IMG/VR virus record: IMGVR_UViG_3300030110_000895
Coordinates: 1 to 33,395 of that record
Length of the DNA: 33,395 nt
Direction: 5' to 3' (one strand)
Source of the DNA: a virus
In this document: piece after piece, positions 1 through 5,720 of the stretch
Layout: each line of letters starts with the position of its first letter
How positions within the stretch are numbered: position 1 is the stretch's first letter
Translations under genes and position numbers: made by a program
Notes under the pieces: generated by a model
Database searches by the model: none
Told to the model about the DNA's origin: nothing
Seen by the model: the letters and a program-made list of their open reading frames with translations, nothing else

Positions 1-1
1 A

Positions 2-52
2 TCTGAATGGAGATTGAAGGCATTATTTTATTTATTTAGAGGGGGTATGTGA
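2..52 (+). CDS. 3' end of an unidentified gene (partial)
   Basis: An open frame runs from the window edge to a TGA at 50-52, giving a tail that ends in RGGM. Its last codons contain the GAGGGGG ribosome-binding site of the next gene, and its stop overlaps the next start as TGATG. This is the same junction style as the following genes, so it is probably the end of another small early gene. Too little is visible to assign a function. Confidence 0.35.
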   Translation, partial: SEWRLKALFYLFRGGM

Positions 53-300
53 TGAGCCAATATTGTTGTGAAATGTGTAATGAAGAACAAGTAGAAGTTT
101 TTTACGAGCCAGATGTAAGACCTTATTTTATTTTCTGTTCTCAAAGTTGTATTAACAAACACTTAATAGATATAGAACAAGGAGAGTGGGATCATTATGA
201 GGGTGGAAACTTACGACTTGAATATGCTAACGAAATAAAAAATAATTGGAAAAATTTGCATATACAAAAACACATACAAGAGGAGGTGTCAGATGAGTAA
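52..300 (+). CDS. small zinc-finger-like phage protein
   Basis: This 82-residue protein begins MSQYCCEMC and has a second cysteine pair, FCSQSC, around residues 30-35. The pattern CxxC...CxxxC suggests a small zinc-binding module of the kind found in phage early proteins. I chose ATG 52 rather than GTG 49 because the GAGGGGG motif is properly spaced from it. The gene overlaps the next one by 8 bases and its last codons carry that gene's ribosome-binding site. Function unknown; a role in host takeover or DNA binding is only a guess. Confidence 0.7.
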   Translation: MSQYCCEMCNEEQVEVFYEPDVRPYFIFCSQSCINKHLIDIEQGEWDHYEGGNLRLEYANEIKNNWKNLHIQKHIQEEVSDE

Positions 301-427
301 AACATATATAGTAACTGCAAGTATAGAAATAGAAGTATGCGATTGTAAAAATGAGTATGAAGCTATTGACCATGCAACAGACCTAATAGATTTAGGTAAC
401 ATAGAATTTGAAACAGAGGAGGTGTGA
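293..427 (+). CDS. 44-residue hypothetical protein
   Basis: The frame opens at ATG 293 inside the end of the previous gene, directly after GGAGGTGTCAG, and reads MSKTYIVTASIEIEVCDCKN to a TGA at 425-427. The hydrophobic-alternating N-terminus followed by an acidic helix-like part (EYEAIDHATDLIDLG) resembles the small early phage proteins that begin with a beta hairpin and then a helix. Its final codons, GAGGAGGTG, form the ribosome-binding site of the next gene, which supports it being translated. Function unknown. Confidence 0.65.
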   Translation: MSKTYIVTASIEIEVCDCKNEYEAIDHATDLIDLGNIEFETEEV

Positions 428-428
428 T

Positions 429-683
429 ATGACAAGCGAAGAAATAGATAAAATTATTGAAGATATGAAATATAAAAAATATTTCAATCTTAACAAAATA
501 GAAAAAGACTTATTAGATAACTATGATACTGATTTAAACACTTGCAATAAGTGTGATGTAGTTGTAGATAGTGCAACCGAACTATACTGGCAAGGAGATT
601 GTGCAGATAGTTATTATAAGTGTATGGAGGGATATGATGCCCTATGTGATGATTGTTTTGGGGAGGTGTCAGATGACAGTTAA
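429..683 (+). CDS. cysteine-rich hypothetical protein
   Basis: An 84-residue acidic protein starts at ATG 429, one base after the previous stop. It carries CNKC near residues 38-41, further single cysteines, and CDDC near residues 73-76. Two CxxC knuckles suggest a treble-clef or rubredoxin-like zinc site. An upstream in-frame ATG at 408 would lie inside the previous gene and lacks the GAGGAGGTG motif that precedes 429. It overlaps the next gene by 11 bases. Function unknown. Confidence 0.65.
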   Translation: MTSEEIDKIIEDMKYKKYFNLNKIEKDLLDNYDTDLNTCNKCDVVVDSATELYWQGDCADSYYKCMEGYDALCDDCFGEVSDDS

Positions 684-879
684 AAAACAAGAATTATATG
701 TAGCTATAAATACATTAACTTTTTGTCTGCATGACGAGGACGGAAACGAAGTTTTAAACAAAGACGGAACTACCAAAGAATATTATCTTACTTATAAAGC
801 TAGTAAAGGTTTAGATTGGTTTGTAGAGGGATTAGTTCCAACAGATTTAGAGGAGGTATGTAATGAGCCAATATTATAG
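673..879 (+). CDS. 68-residue hypothetical protein
   Basis: The start is ATG 673, directly behind GGAGGTGTCAG, a 15-base junction identical to the one before the gene at 293. The longer in-frame opening further upstream is out-of-frame sequence inside the previous gene. The protein (MTVKKQELYVAINTLTF...) has no recognised domain; it looks like a beta-rich small early protein containing a GNEVLNKDGT turn. It overlaps the next gene by 17 bases. Function unknown. Confidence 0.6.
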   Translation: MTVKKQELYVAINTLTFCLHDEDGNEVLNKDGTTKEYYLTYKASKGLDWFVEGLVPTDLEEVCNEPIL

Positions 880-1165
880 CTATGCCTTTAAAAATGGAAT
901 AAAACAGACTTATATTGATTGGGAATGTGATATGTGGGTACATACTAAAACTTTAGAGGACTGTTGCCGAGCTGAGCTTGGTGAATCAAAAATATTATAT
1001 TTAACAGAATGGTTTATACCAAATTTATCTAAAGATAATCCTTATATAAATGTTGCAGAATCAGAAGATGAGGAAATAAATGGCTATCATGAAACTTTAA
1101 ATGTATATAGAAAAATAAAAAAATCAATAGATTGGGAAATAGCAAAAGAGGTATCTAAACAATGA
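863..1165 (+). CDS. 100-residue hypothetical protein
   Basis: Starts MSQYYSYAF at ATG 863 behind AGGAGGT. The DNA across its start (855-875) matches that of the first complete gene (44-64) at 20 of 21 positions, so the two genes share a start module although the proteins diverge after a few residues. The body is acidic and tryptophan-rich (DWECDMW, SIDWEIAKE). No domain recognised. The stop overlaps the next start as ATGA. Confidence 0.65.
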   Translation: MSQYYSYAFKNGIKQTYIDWECDMWVHTKTLEDCCRAELGESKILYLTEWFIPNLSKDNPYINVAESEDEEINGYHETLNVYRKIKKSIDWEIAKEVSKQ

Positions 1166-1239
1166 GCAACCTGTTTATATTTGTTTTAATCATCTATGCG
1201 TTGCTTTGGATATTTCATAATCCACATGACGAGAAATAA
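1162..1239 (+). CDS. 25-residue single-pass membrane microprotein
   Basis: Beginning at ATG 1162 (ATGA overlap with the previous stop), the frame reads MSNLFIFVLIIYALLWIFHN then a short charged tail to TAA at 1237-1239. Residues 4-18 form one transmembrane helix. Size and position are typical of tiny phage membrane peptides, but no function can be given. The start is supported by stop-start coupling and by GAGGT upstream (1149-1153). Confidence 0.45.
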   Translation: MSNLFIFVLIIYALLWIFHNPHDEK

Positions 1240-1423
1240 ATACCACATAAAGATAGTTCCATTTAACCCAGTAGAGCATGACTTACAACGATACCCAAAT
1301 ATTGATGAAGTAGGCTTTACTGTTGGTTATTTGGTCTATCAAGACAACCAACACATCAAATCAGCTTGGTTTAAATCCTATAAGAGCCTATTCAAGGCTT
1401 TAGATGTTTTCTTGAACAATTAG
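1226..1423 (+). CDS. 65-residue hypothetical protein
   Basis: The likely start is ATG 1226 (MTRNKYHIKIVPFNPVEHD), overlapping the previous microgene by 14 bases; a longer version from 1196 would read through that gene's membrane helix in another frame. The product is basic with aromatic residues (SAWFKSYKSLFKALDVF) and may be a small DNA- or protein-binding factor. It is the last gene of this plus-strand cluster and is followed within 20 bases by a terminator hairpin. Function unknown. Confidence 0.6.
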   Translation: MTRNKYHIKIVPFNPVEHDLQRYPNIDEVGFTVGYLVYQDNQHIKSAWFKSYKSLFKALDVFLNN

Positions 1424-1440
1424 AAGTAATTTGCTATATT

Positions 1441-1472
1441 CGGACTAAGGCATAGTCTGATTTTATATTTTT
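1441..1472 (+). terminator. intrinsic terminator of the early cluster
   Basis: CGGACTA at 1441-1447 pairs with TAGTCTG at 1453-1459 (seven pairs, one G-T) around a five-base loop, followed by ATTTTATATTTTT. This fits a rho-independent terminator for plus-strand transcription. The minus strand lacks a T-run after the hairpin, so it would not stop the opposing unit cleanly. Confidence 0.7.
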
Positions 1473-1498
1473 ACTTCTCAATCTCCTCTAAAAGTTAG

Positions 1499-2080
1499 TT
1501 ATGCCTTTTTATCTTCTTCGCTTTCTTCTTCGTTATCTTGATCTGGTAGATCCAGCTCATCAGACTTATTTTCTATACTAGCTTCAACAACATTACCCAT
1601 AAGCTGAGATAATCTAGCTTCCACTTCGTCCCGACTCATTTGATCTACCTTCCCGAACATAACTTCTTTACGATCAACAATTAAACCCCCGACTTTGAGC
1701 AGTGAGTTCTGAGCAGATATTGCAGCATTAAATGACCCCGATTCAATAGCCTTGTCCCGAATATCATAGAGGTCTTGCACGGCCCGATCATAGTTAAGTT
1801 CATACTTCTTCTTAGCCTGGTTCATAAGATAATTATATTCCTTACGAATAATAGGCTTGTTCATAAGTTTATTGGCCATTTGACGAGGACTTGTATACCC
1901 AGCTTTGTGAGCACACTCTACTAAAGATAAACGAGGATTATTGACTGCAATCCAAATAAAGTTGCGTTGTCGTCTGTTGAGGGAGTTATCGAGATTACAA
2001 TACTCTATGGGAGCTTCTTCTTCAGAAGAGATTATAGGTTCATATTCTAAGTTATTTTTTCTATATCCCATGTTTTGCAT
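1499..2080 (-). CDS. terS: probable terminase small subunit
   Basis: A 193-residue protein. Residues 35-80 (NRRQRNFIWIAVNNPRLSLV, then an AGYTSPRQMANKLM helix) form a helix-turn-helix like that of small terminase subunits, which bind the packaging site. A coiled-coil middle (about 85-150) would fit ring assembly, and the C-terminus is a strongly acidic tail (SDELDLPDQDNEEESEED). The family usually runs 140-200 residues. The large subunit is not adjacent: downstream lies the convergent early cluster. It ends a minus-strand group but is separated from it by a 224-base regulatory-looking gap. Start taken at ATG 2080; ATG 2071 is an alternative, and neither has a strong ribosome-binding site. A different HTH regulator cannot be excluded. 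Confidence 0.55.
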   Translation of the reverse strand: MQNMGYRKNNLEYEPIISSEEEAPIEYCNLDNSLNRRQRNFIWIAVNNPRLSLVECAHKAGYTSPRQMANKLMNKPIIRKEYNYLMNQAKKKYELNYDRAVQDLYDIRDKAIESGSFNAAISAQNSLLKVGGLIVDRKEVMFGKVDQMSRDEVEARLSQLMGNVVEASIENKSDELDLPDQDNEEESEEDKKA

Positions 2081-2304
2081 ATTAGAGTAGGCGTAAGTTT
2101 TTATTAATACCTACCCCCACTTTACCCTAAAGTGTATTGTGAGGATACTTGAAGAGTGTAGATCTAGTCAAGTATTATCTCAATTATTTAACTAAGTTTA
2201 CTTATTCTCTTGTGACAAAAATGAAAAAAATACAATAATCCCGAAACCCGCATTCTTATCATGTTTTTAGCTGTCATGACAAAATGACAATAATAGACAA
2301 TAAT
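2081..2304. promoter_or_regulatory. 224-base non-coding region with inverted and direct repeats
   Basis: No convincing gene. It holds three symmetric elements: CACTTTA-CCC-TAAAGTG at 2118-2134; ATACTTGA (2145-2152) facing TCAAGTAT (2168-2175); and the palindrome TGTCATGACA at 2272-2281. The last is followed by direct repeats TGACAAAA, TGACAATAA and TAGACAATAA to about 2304. This is the largest gene-free space in the window and is a candidate operator, origin or packaging-site region. Confidence 0.6.
2142..2171 (-). promoter_or_regulatory. candidate sigma70-like promoter for terS
   Basis: On the minus strand, TTGACT (2171-2166) lies 18 bases from TATCCT (2147-2142). Both hexamers overlap the arms of the perfect inverted repeat at 2145-2152 and 2168-2175, as expected for a repressible promoter. 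The symmetry also gives a plus-strand match, TTGAAG (2149-2154) and TATTAT (2173-2178), so direction is uncertain. Confidence 0.4.
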
Positions 2305-2544
2305 CTATTTGTTGGCAGATTTGTCAATATATTGAGCTAAAAGTTCATCAATTAACCTAGCAACCTCTTTATCTTCAAACTCTTTACTTACTTGTGCGAT
2401 ACAAAAACTTAGGCTTGCTAGGACGATATTCAAACGATCTTCGCCTCTATAAACCATGTTTTCAACCATACCATCGAGTCTGGAAATAACTTCTTGTAAT
2501 GTGGGTTTGCCCATCTTGTCTTTGATTTCTACAATCTTTGGCAT
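2305..2544 (-). CDS. 79-residue hypothetical protein
   Basis: A small, mostly helical protein (MPKIVEIKDKMGKPTLQEVI...) with a predicted amphipathic helix pair and a segment RLNIVLASLSFCIAQVSKEF. The gene at 3063-3263 across the divergent promoter has a similar stretch (RLNIAIWQCGVAIKEL), hinting at distant relationship. Its stop abuts the repeat-rich non-coding region. No domain recognised. Confidence 0.6.
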   Translation of the reverse strand: MPKIVEIKDKMGKPTLQEVISRLDGMVENMVYRGEDRLNIVLASLSFCIAQVSKEFEDKEVARLIDELLAQYIDKSANK

Positions 2545-2576
2545 TCCGCATCATAACACGATAATTTGTAATACTG

Positions 2577-2768
2577 CTAATCTCCCATCTGTGTTAGCCT
2601 AGCTGGTATTACCTTTGTCCAATTACAGTCATCACAACAACGGCCTGAGTTTACAGGTTCAGCATTGTTTCCATGCTCCCAAACAACCTCTCCGTCATCA
2701 TTTCTAAGTGGCTTTATAAAACCATTACATATACTGCATTTAACCTTTTCCATTTGTATTACACTCAT
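2577..2768 (-). CDS. zinc-ribbon-like conserved phage protein
   Basis: This 63-residue protein has CSIC (residues 11-14) and CCDDC (44-48) separated by a loop with WEHGNNAEPVNSGRCC, then VIPARL. That arrangement is a known small conserved protein of marine cyanophages and related phages, presumably a zinc-binding knuckle protein of unknown role. The ATG at 2768 overlaps the previous stop as ATGA, so I prefer it to the TTG at 2777. Confidence 0.75.
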   Translation of the reverse strand: MSVIQMEKVKCSICNGFIKPLRNDDGEVVWEHGNNAEPVNSGRCCDDCNWTKVIPARLTQMGD

Positions 2769-2968
2769 ATTGGGCAACCTGGACCATTGTCCTCATCATA
2801 AAAATTAATGATGTCCCCTTGTGGATCATAACATTTCATACCCACATTGATTTTGTAATACTTGCTGTATGCATCAACCATAGAGTCTACTTTCTTACTG
2901 TTATAGTCGTCTGTAGCCTGTTCATACGATAGACGCATCATCATGTATAAATCGTTTGTTCTTCCCAT
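2765..2968 (-). CDS. 67-residue hypothetical protein
   Basis: First gene of the minus-strand group, starting at ATG 2968 behind a good GGAGTGAG ribosome-binding site. The protein is acidic at its end (GDIINFYDEDNGPGCPI) with a helical N-terminus (YMMMRLSYEQATDDYNSKK). No domain recognised. It is divergent from the gene at 3063, sharing a short promoter region. Confidence 0.65.
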   Translation of the reverse strand: MGRTNDLYMMMRLSYEQATDDYNSKKVDSMVDAYSKYYKINVGMKCYDPQGDIINFYDEDNGPGCPI

Positions 2969-3005
2969 ATCTCACTCCTTATAAATAATAAATGGTTACT
3001 TATGG

Positions 3006-3035
3006 TTGACATCATACAGAAATAAATGCAATAAT
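3006..3035 (+). promoter_or_regulatory. sigma70-like promoter of the recombination cluster
   Basis: A perfect TTGACA at 3006-3011 is followed after 18 bases by AATAAT at 3030-3035, matching the -35 and -10 boxes of a host housekeeping promoter. It sits 28 bases before ATG 3063 and between divergent genes, so it most likely drives the plus-strand cluster 3063-5249. Confidence 0.65.
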
Positions 3036-3062
3036 ACAAACTCATTTATTTGGAGAAGTAAA

Positions 3063-3263
3063 ATGGATAAACCTAAATTAGACGTAACTGCTATTATGGA
3101 CGAAGTAATCAGTTACACAAATCCCTCAAAAGAGGACTATGAACAACAACAAAAACAAGACAGGCTCAACATTGCTATATGGCAGTGTGGTGTTGCTATC
3201 AAAGAACTACAGTCTATCGTAGATGATCTATCTAAATTAGATGTAGACAAGGAAGCATCATGA
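3063..3263 (+). CDS. 66-residue hypothetical protein preceding the exonuclease
   Basis: ATG 3063 is preceded by TTGGAGAAGTAAA, a clear ribosome-binding site; the in-frame opening further upstream lies in the promoter. The product MDKPKLDVTAIMDEVISYTN... is helical and acidic with a glutamine-rich turn (EQQQKQD). The stop overlaps the exonuclease start as ATGA, so translation is probably coupled. It may assist the exonuclease but no family is recognised. Confidence 0.65.
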   Translation: MDKPKLDVTAIMDEVISYTNPSKEDYEQQQKQDRLNIAIWQCGVAIKELQSIVDDLSKLDVDKEAS

Positions 3264-4144
3264 GTAAGTTACCAGATATGCTAGAGGATCTACCACATAA
3301 AAAGATAGGCGATGCTTATTACTTTCCAAACATGAGTAATAGCTTTTATCACAATGGCCCTGGCATATCTTCTTCACACATAAGAAGATTTAGTCAAAGT
3401 CAGTTACATGCTTTGGAAGAAGTAATAGAGCAGACACCAGCTATGACCTTTGGATCTGCGGCACATTCGTTAATTGTAGAAGGAGAAGGAGCATTTTTTA
3501 GTGATGTAGTAACTATCACTGGATCTCCATATACCAATACTAACAAAGCTCTTAAGAAAGAAAGTCTTGATAAAGGTCTTACTGTTATCAATGAAAAGGA
3601 CAAAGATACCATATATAGCATGCAAAACAGCTTAGTAACCGAAGCGAGAGCTTATCTAAATCCAGATAAAGAGTATCCTAGCTCTTTTGATGCACCCTAC
3701 GAGGTGTCAATATTCTGGTATGAACAAGATTTGCTATGTAAGACTAGAGCTGACGTAGTTTTGAATCCGTTTGATAAACCACACGGGGAAAATGCCATAG
3801 TGCTTGTAGATTACAAAACCACTGCTGATTGCTCTGTTAGGGGATTTACCAATTCAGTTAGGCGGTACTCCTATGATCTACAAGCCGCATGGTATAAGCG
3901 TGGCTTTGAGCGTGCTGGGTTTCAGGTGCATGACTTTGTGTTTGTAGCACAAGAAAAGAAAACACCTTATGCAAGTAAAGTATTTAAGATGAACCATACT
4001 GACATGGAAGTAGGTTGGAACTTCTTAAGTGATTACTTAGAAGAATACAACAAGGTAGTCTGGAGTGGTGGCAAACAAGCAACCATATACAACAGTCCTA
4101 ATGTTGTTGAGCTTGATACTGGTAACTTTTACAGAGAAGAATAA
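3260..4144 (+). CDS. RecE-like PD-(D/E)XK exonuclease
   Basis: A 294-residue nuclease of the RecB/RecE fold (similar to the DUF3799, phage exodeoxyribonuclease VIII group). Visible motifs are GSAAHSLI (His69), an acidic residue in the YEVSIFW strand (Glu148), KTRADVV (Asp165), VDYKTT (Asp184, Lys186) and YDLQAAWYKRGF (Gln208, Tyr212). These are the metal-binding and RecB-motif positions. The enzyme would degrade one strand of double-stranded DNA ends to leave tails for annealing. A Sak4-like ATPase and an SSB-like protein nearby on the other strand complete a recombination set. Length fits the family and the start is coupled to the preceding gene. Confidence 0.85.
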   Translation: MSKLPDMLEDLPHKKIGDAYYFPNMSNSFYHNGPGISSSHIRRFSQSQLHALEEVIEQTPAMTFGSAAHSLIVEGEGAFFSDVVTITGSPYTNTNKALKKESLDKGLTVINEKDKDTIYSMQNSLVTEARAYLNPDKEYPSSFDAPYEVSIFWYEQDLLCKTRADVVLNPFDKPHGENAIVLVDYKTTADCSVRGFTNSVRRYSYDLQAAWYKRGFERAGFQVHDFVFVAQEKKTPYASKVFKMNHTDMEVGWNFLSDYLEEYNKVVWSGGKQATIYNSPNVVELDTGNFYREE

Positions 4145-4145
4145 G

Positions 4146-4313
4146 GTGACCAAATGGCACGGCGGTAAAGGTAGCAAACAAAGACCCAAGGATCCTGACA
4201 AGTGGGATAAAGCCTGGGACAAAGTATTTAAAAAAGAAAAACCAGACATAACCAAACTTAAGAATGTTTGGGAAGAAAAGTCTACAAAGAAGGAAAAACA
4301 AAATGAAACTTAA
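4146..4313 (+). CDS. 55-residue lysine-rich hypothetical protein (GTG start)
   Basis: The most likely start is GTG 4146, two bases after the exonuclease stop (TAAGGTG); the in-frame ATG at 4065 lies within the exonuclease. The product VTKWHGGKGSKQRPKDPDKW... is extremely basic and hydrophilic, ending KKEKQNET. It overlaps the next gene by 11 bases. A small nucleic-acid-binding role is possible but unproven. Confidence 0.55.
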   Translation: MTKWHGGKGSKQRPKDPDKWDKAWDKVFKKEKPDITKLKNVWEEKSTKKEKQNET

Positions 4314-4509
4314 TTTTAAAGCAGCAAAACAAAATACTAGATTGGTAACTTTTAAAGTTGACCCCACTACAAGTAAAAACTTAACATCACTTAGAGCTTT
4401 GTATTCAGAAGAGGCTAAAAGAAGAGTTACTACTGGTGAAATTGTTAAGCAACTTATCAATCTACATCATGCAGATGTATTCAAAATGGAGAAACAAAAT
4501 GACAGTTAG
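4303..4509 (+). CDS. 68-residue basic hypothetical protein
   Basis: Starts at ATG 4303 behind GGAAAAACAAA and reads MKLNFKAAKQNTRLVTFKVD. A short strand followed by two helices (SKNLTSLRALYSEEAKRRVT, TGEIVKQLINLHHADVF) resembles a ribbon-helix-helix DNA-binding protein, with VTFKVD as the possible DNA-contacting strand. Length fits that family. It overlaps the next gene by 11 bases. The fold assignment is inference. Confidence 0.6.
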   Translation: MKLNFKAAKQNTRLVTFKVDPTTSKNLTSLRALYSEEAKRRVTTGEIVKQLINLHHADVFKMEKQNDS

Positions 4510-4702
4510 TGAATTAATACAAGAATTACAAACTATTGAGAACAAAAATGCGATTGTCTACCTAGTATCTGGCAAAGAAGACTATCGCAAATCTAGTTTT
4601 AACCATAGAAGTACAAAAGTAAAATCTACACATGAATTTACTGGTAAAGATACGGGTTATGAACACATGCAAGGTATATTTATTGAAGGAGAAACAAAAT
4701 GA
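4499..4702 (+). CDS. 67-residue hypothetical protein
   Basis: Begins at ATG 4499 behind GGAGAAACAAA; the longer frame from 4436 is inside the previous gene. The protein (MTVSELIQELQTIENKNAIVYLVSGK...) starts like many small phage proteins with a helix MTVSELIxxLQ followed by a beta strand, a pattern also seen in short capsid or replication accessory proteins. No firm family. Its stop overlaps the next start as ATGA. Confidence 0.6.
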   Translation: MTVSELIQELQTIENKNAIVYLVSGKEDYRKSSFNHRSTKVKSTHEFTGKDTGYEHMQGIFIEGETK

Positions 4703-4821
4703 CAAAAGCTAAATCAAAAAAAACTCTTGTATATGAAAATAAATTATTAAATTTAATGGTGCATCACAAGGTGTATGACAAAAAAAAATTAATTAAAAAG
4801 GAAAAACAAAATGACAGATAA
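4699..4821 (+). CDS. 40-residue lysine-rich microprotein
   Basis: A short frame from ATG 4699, behind GGAGAAACAAA, reads MTKAKSKKTLVYENKLLNLM and ends KKEKQNDR at 4821, overlapping the next gene by 11 bases. It contains 13 lysines in 40 residues. It shares the start cassette of its neighbours, the main evidence that it is translated. Function unknown. Confidence 0.45.
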   Translation: MTKAKSKKTLVYENKLLNLMVHHKVYDKKKLIKKEKQNDR

Positions 4822-5032
4822 CGTAAACCACCCCCCACACTATAAGAAAGGGTCTATTGAGTGTATAGACGCAATAGAATCAGCTTTATCTTTTGAAGAG
4901 TTCAAAGGATATTGTAAAGGCCAAGCATTTAAGTATGTATGGCGAGAAGATCACAAAGAAGCCAATATAGAAGATATTGACAAAGCTATTTGGTATCTTA
5001 CAAGACTTCGTAACAAGTTGGAGAATATGTAG
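4811..5032 (+). CDS. DUF3310 phage protein
   Basis: A 73-residue protein that begins MTDNVNHPPHYKKGSIECID and continues through GYCKGQAFKYVWREDHK and IDKAIWYLTRLRNKLE. NHPxHYxxGxxECIDxI and FKYxxRxxxKxxxxxDLxKAxWYLxxL are the hallmark of the DUF3310 family, common in phages and sometimes annotated as a nucleotide kinase-like protein without proof. The full family length is present. It lies in the recombination cluster and its stop overlaps a GTG start (TAGTG). Confidence 0.85.
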   Translation: MTDNVNHPPHYKKGSIECIDAIESALSFEEFKGYCKGQAFKYVWREDHKEANIEDIDKAIWYLTRLRNKLENM

Positions 5033-5115
5033 TGGATATGATTGATATGAGTTTTTTTGGAGTTGTAGCACTTTGCTTGCTATTTATATTTGCTTTATTA
5101 CAGGATAGAAAATGA
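5032..5115 (+). CDS. 27-residue membrane microprotein
   Basis: From GTG 5032, overlapping the previous TAG, the frame reads VDMIDMSFFGVVALCLLFIF to a TGA at 5113-5115; ATG 5038 or 5047 are alternative starts. Residues 8-23 form one transmembrane helix with a short basic tail (DRK). The stop overlaps the next ATG as ATGA. The coupling on both sides is the main support. Confidence 0.4.
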   Translation: MDMIDMSFFGVVALCLLFIFALLQDRK

Positions 5116-5249
5116 CTATAGAAGAAAAATTAGAAGAGTTAGATAGACTAATTGCATACATAGAATCTGTGTTGAAAGAAAAACAAGACGAAAGGTTTTG
5201 TTTAATTGCAGAAAAAAAGGGGCATGAAGCCCCTAATTCACATCACTAA
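5112..5249 (+). CDS. 45-residue hypothetical protein
   Basis: ATG 5112 overlaps the previous stop; the product MTIEEKLEELDRLIAYIESV... is a short acidic coiled-coil-like helix followed by a polar tail. Its last third is encoded across the hairpin that terminates the opposing minus-strand operon. It ends three bases from that operon's last gene. Function unknown. Confidence 0.5.
   Translation: MTIEEKLEELDRLIAYIESVLKEKQDERFCLIAEKKGHEAPNSHH
5212..5234 (-). terminator. intrinsic terminator of the SSB/Sak4 operon
   Basis: On the minus strand AGGGGC (5234-5229) pairs perfectly with GCCCCT (5223-5218) around a five-base loop and is followed by a run of T (plus-strand A at 5212-5218). It lies 19 bases past the stop of the SSB-like gene and inside the opposing gene 5112-5249. 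Confidence 0.8.
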
Positions 5250-5252
5250 GCC

Positions 5253-5720
5253 TTAGAAAGGCGGTATTGCTTCCTTAGGCGGACTCATGTCAGAGTCAGC
5301 TTCAGGCAAATACAATCGGATTTTAGTCTTCTTAGTATTCACAACACCATTATCACCCTCAAACTGATCATCTATTTGTTCAGTCTTCAACACTAAGTTT
5401 TTACCAACAAAGTCGCCATGATTCTCTGGATACTTTTTAAATCCAACAGCTTTAGTAAGCCTGGTAAATATCTCCGTGCTTATCCTTTTGTTTTCTTCAT
5501 TGGTAGCCCAAAGGTTATACCATTCGTTATGATCACGATACTTACCGCCATCAAGCTGAAATGTAACCTTAAGCGTATGATTACCTGCTTTAGACTTGTA
5601 TTTGTCTGTAGCAATAACCTTTGCGTTGTGTTCACCATCTGGTGCTAGAGGTGTGCCACTAGATGACATTTCCTCTAAGTTATCAAAAAATTCTACATCA
5701 CCGAAATCAGACATTTGCAT
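5253..5720 (-). CDS. single-stranded DNA-binding-like protein (DUF669 type)
   Basis: This 155-residue protein has an OB-fold-like pattern: GEHNAKVIATDKYKSKAG, TLKVTFQLDGGKYRD, then NEWYNLW and a strand NLVLKTEQIDDQF. It resembles the phage DUF669 group of SSB-like proteins that sit next to Sak-type annealing proteins. The C-terminus is acidic, then ends PPKEAIPPF, echoing the D-D-D-I-P-F tip of bacterial SSB that recruits partner enzymes. It overlaps the Sak4-like gene by 14 bases, so both are co-translated. Assignment rests on fold pattern and context. Confidence 0.65.
   Translation of the reverse strand: MQMSDFGDVEFFDNLEEMSSSGTPLAPDGEHNAKVIATDKYKSKAGNHTLKVTFQLDGGKYRDHNEWYNLWATNEENKRISTEIFTRLTKAVGFKKYPENHGDFVGKNLVLKTEQIDDQFEGDNGVVNTKKTKIRLYLPEADSDMSPPKEAIPPF

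Larger units (their letters stand above)
44..876 (+). repeat. recurring start-site cassette of the early cluster
   Basis: Gene junctions in the left cluster reuse near-identical DNA. GGAGGTGTCAGATGA occurs exactly at 282-296 and 662-676, a variant GAGGAGGTGTGATATGA spans 416-432, and GGTATGT(G/A)ATGAGCCAATATT occurs at 44-64 and 855-875. Each cassette is both the C-terminal coding end of one gene and the ribosome-binding site plus start of the next. Confidence 0.8.
4292..4817 (+). repeat. second recurring start-site cassette
   Basis: GGA(G/A)AAACAAAATGA recurs at 4292-4306, 4488-4502, 4688-4702 and 4800-4814, each time as ribosome-binding site plus start codon of a tiny gene. Where the upstream gene is read through it, it creates the shared ending EKQN(E/D). 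Three of the four junctions produce exactly 11 bases of overlap. Confidence 0.8.

Noticed and set aside
490-690. 66-codon minus-strand frame in the early cluster
   Set aside because: It is antisense to two coupled small genes with good start cassettes and has low-complexity composition.
4098-4460. 120-codon minus-strand frame
   Set aside because: It is hydrophobic only because it is the complement of A-rich, lysine-rich genes; three coupled plus-strand genes explain the region better.
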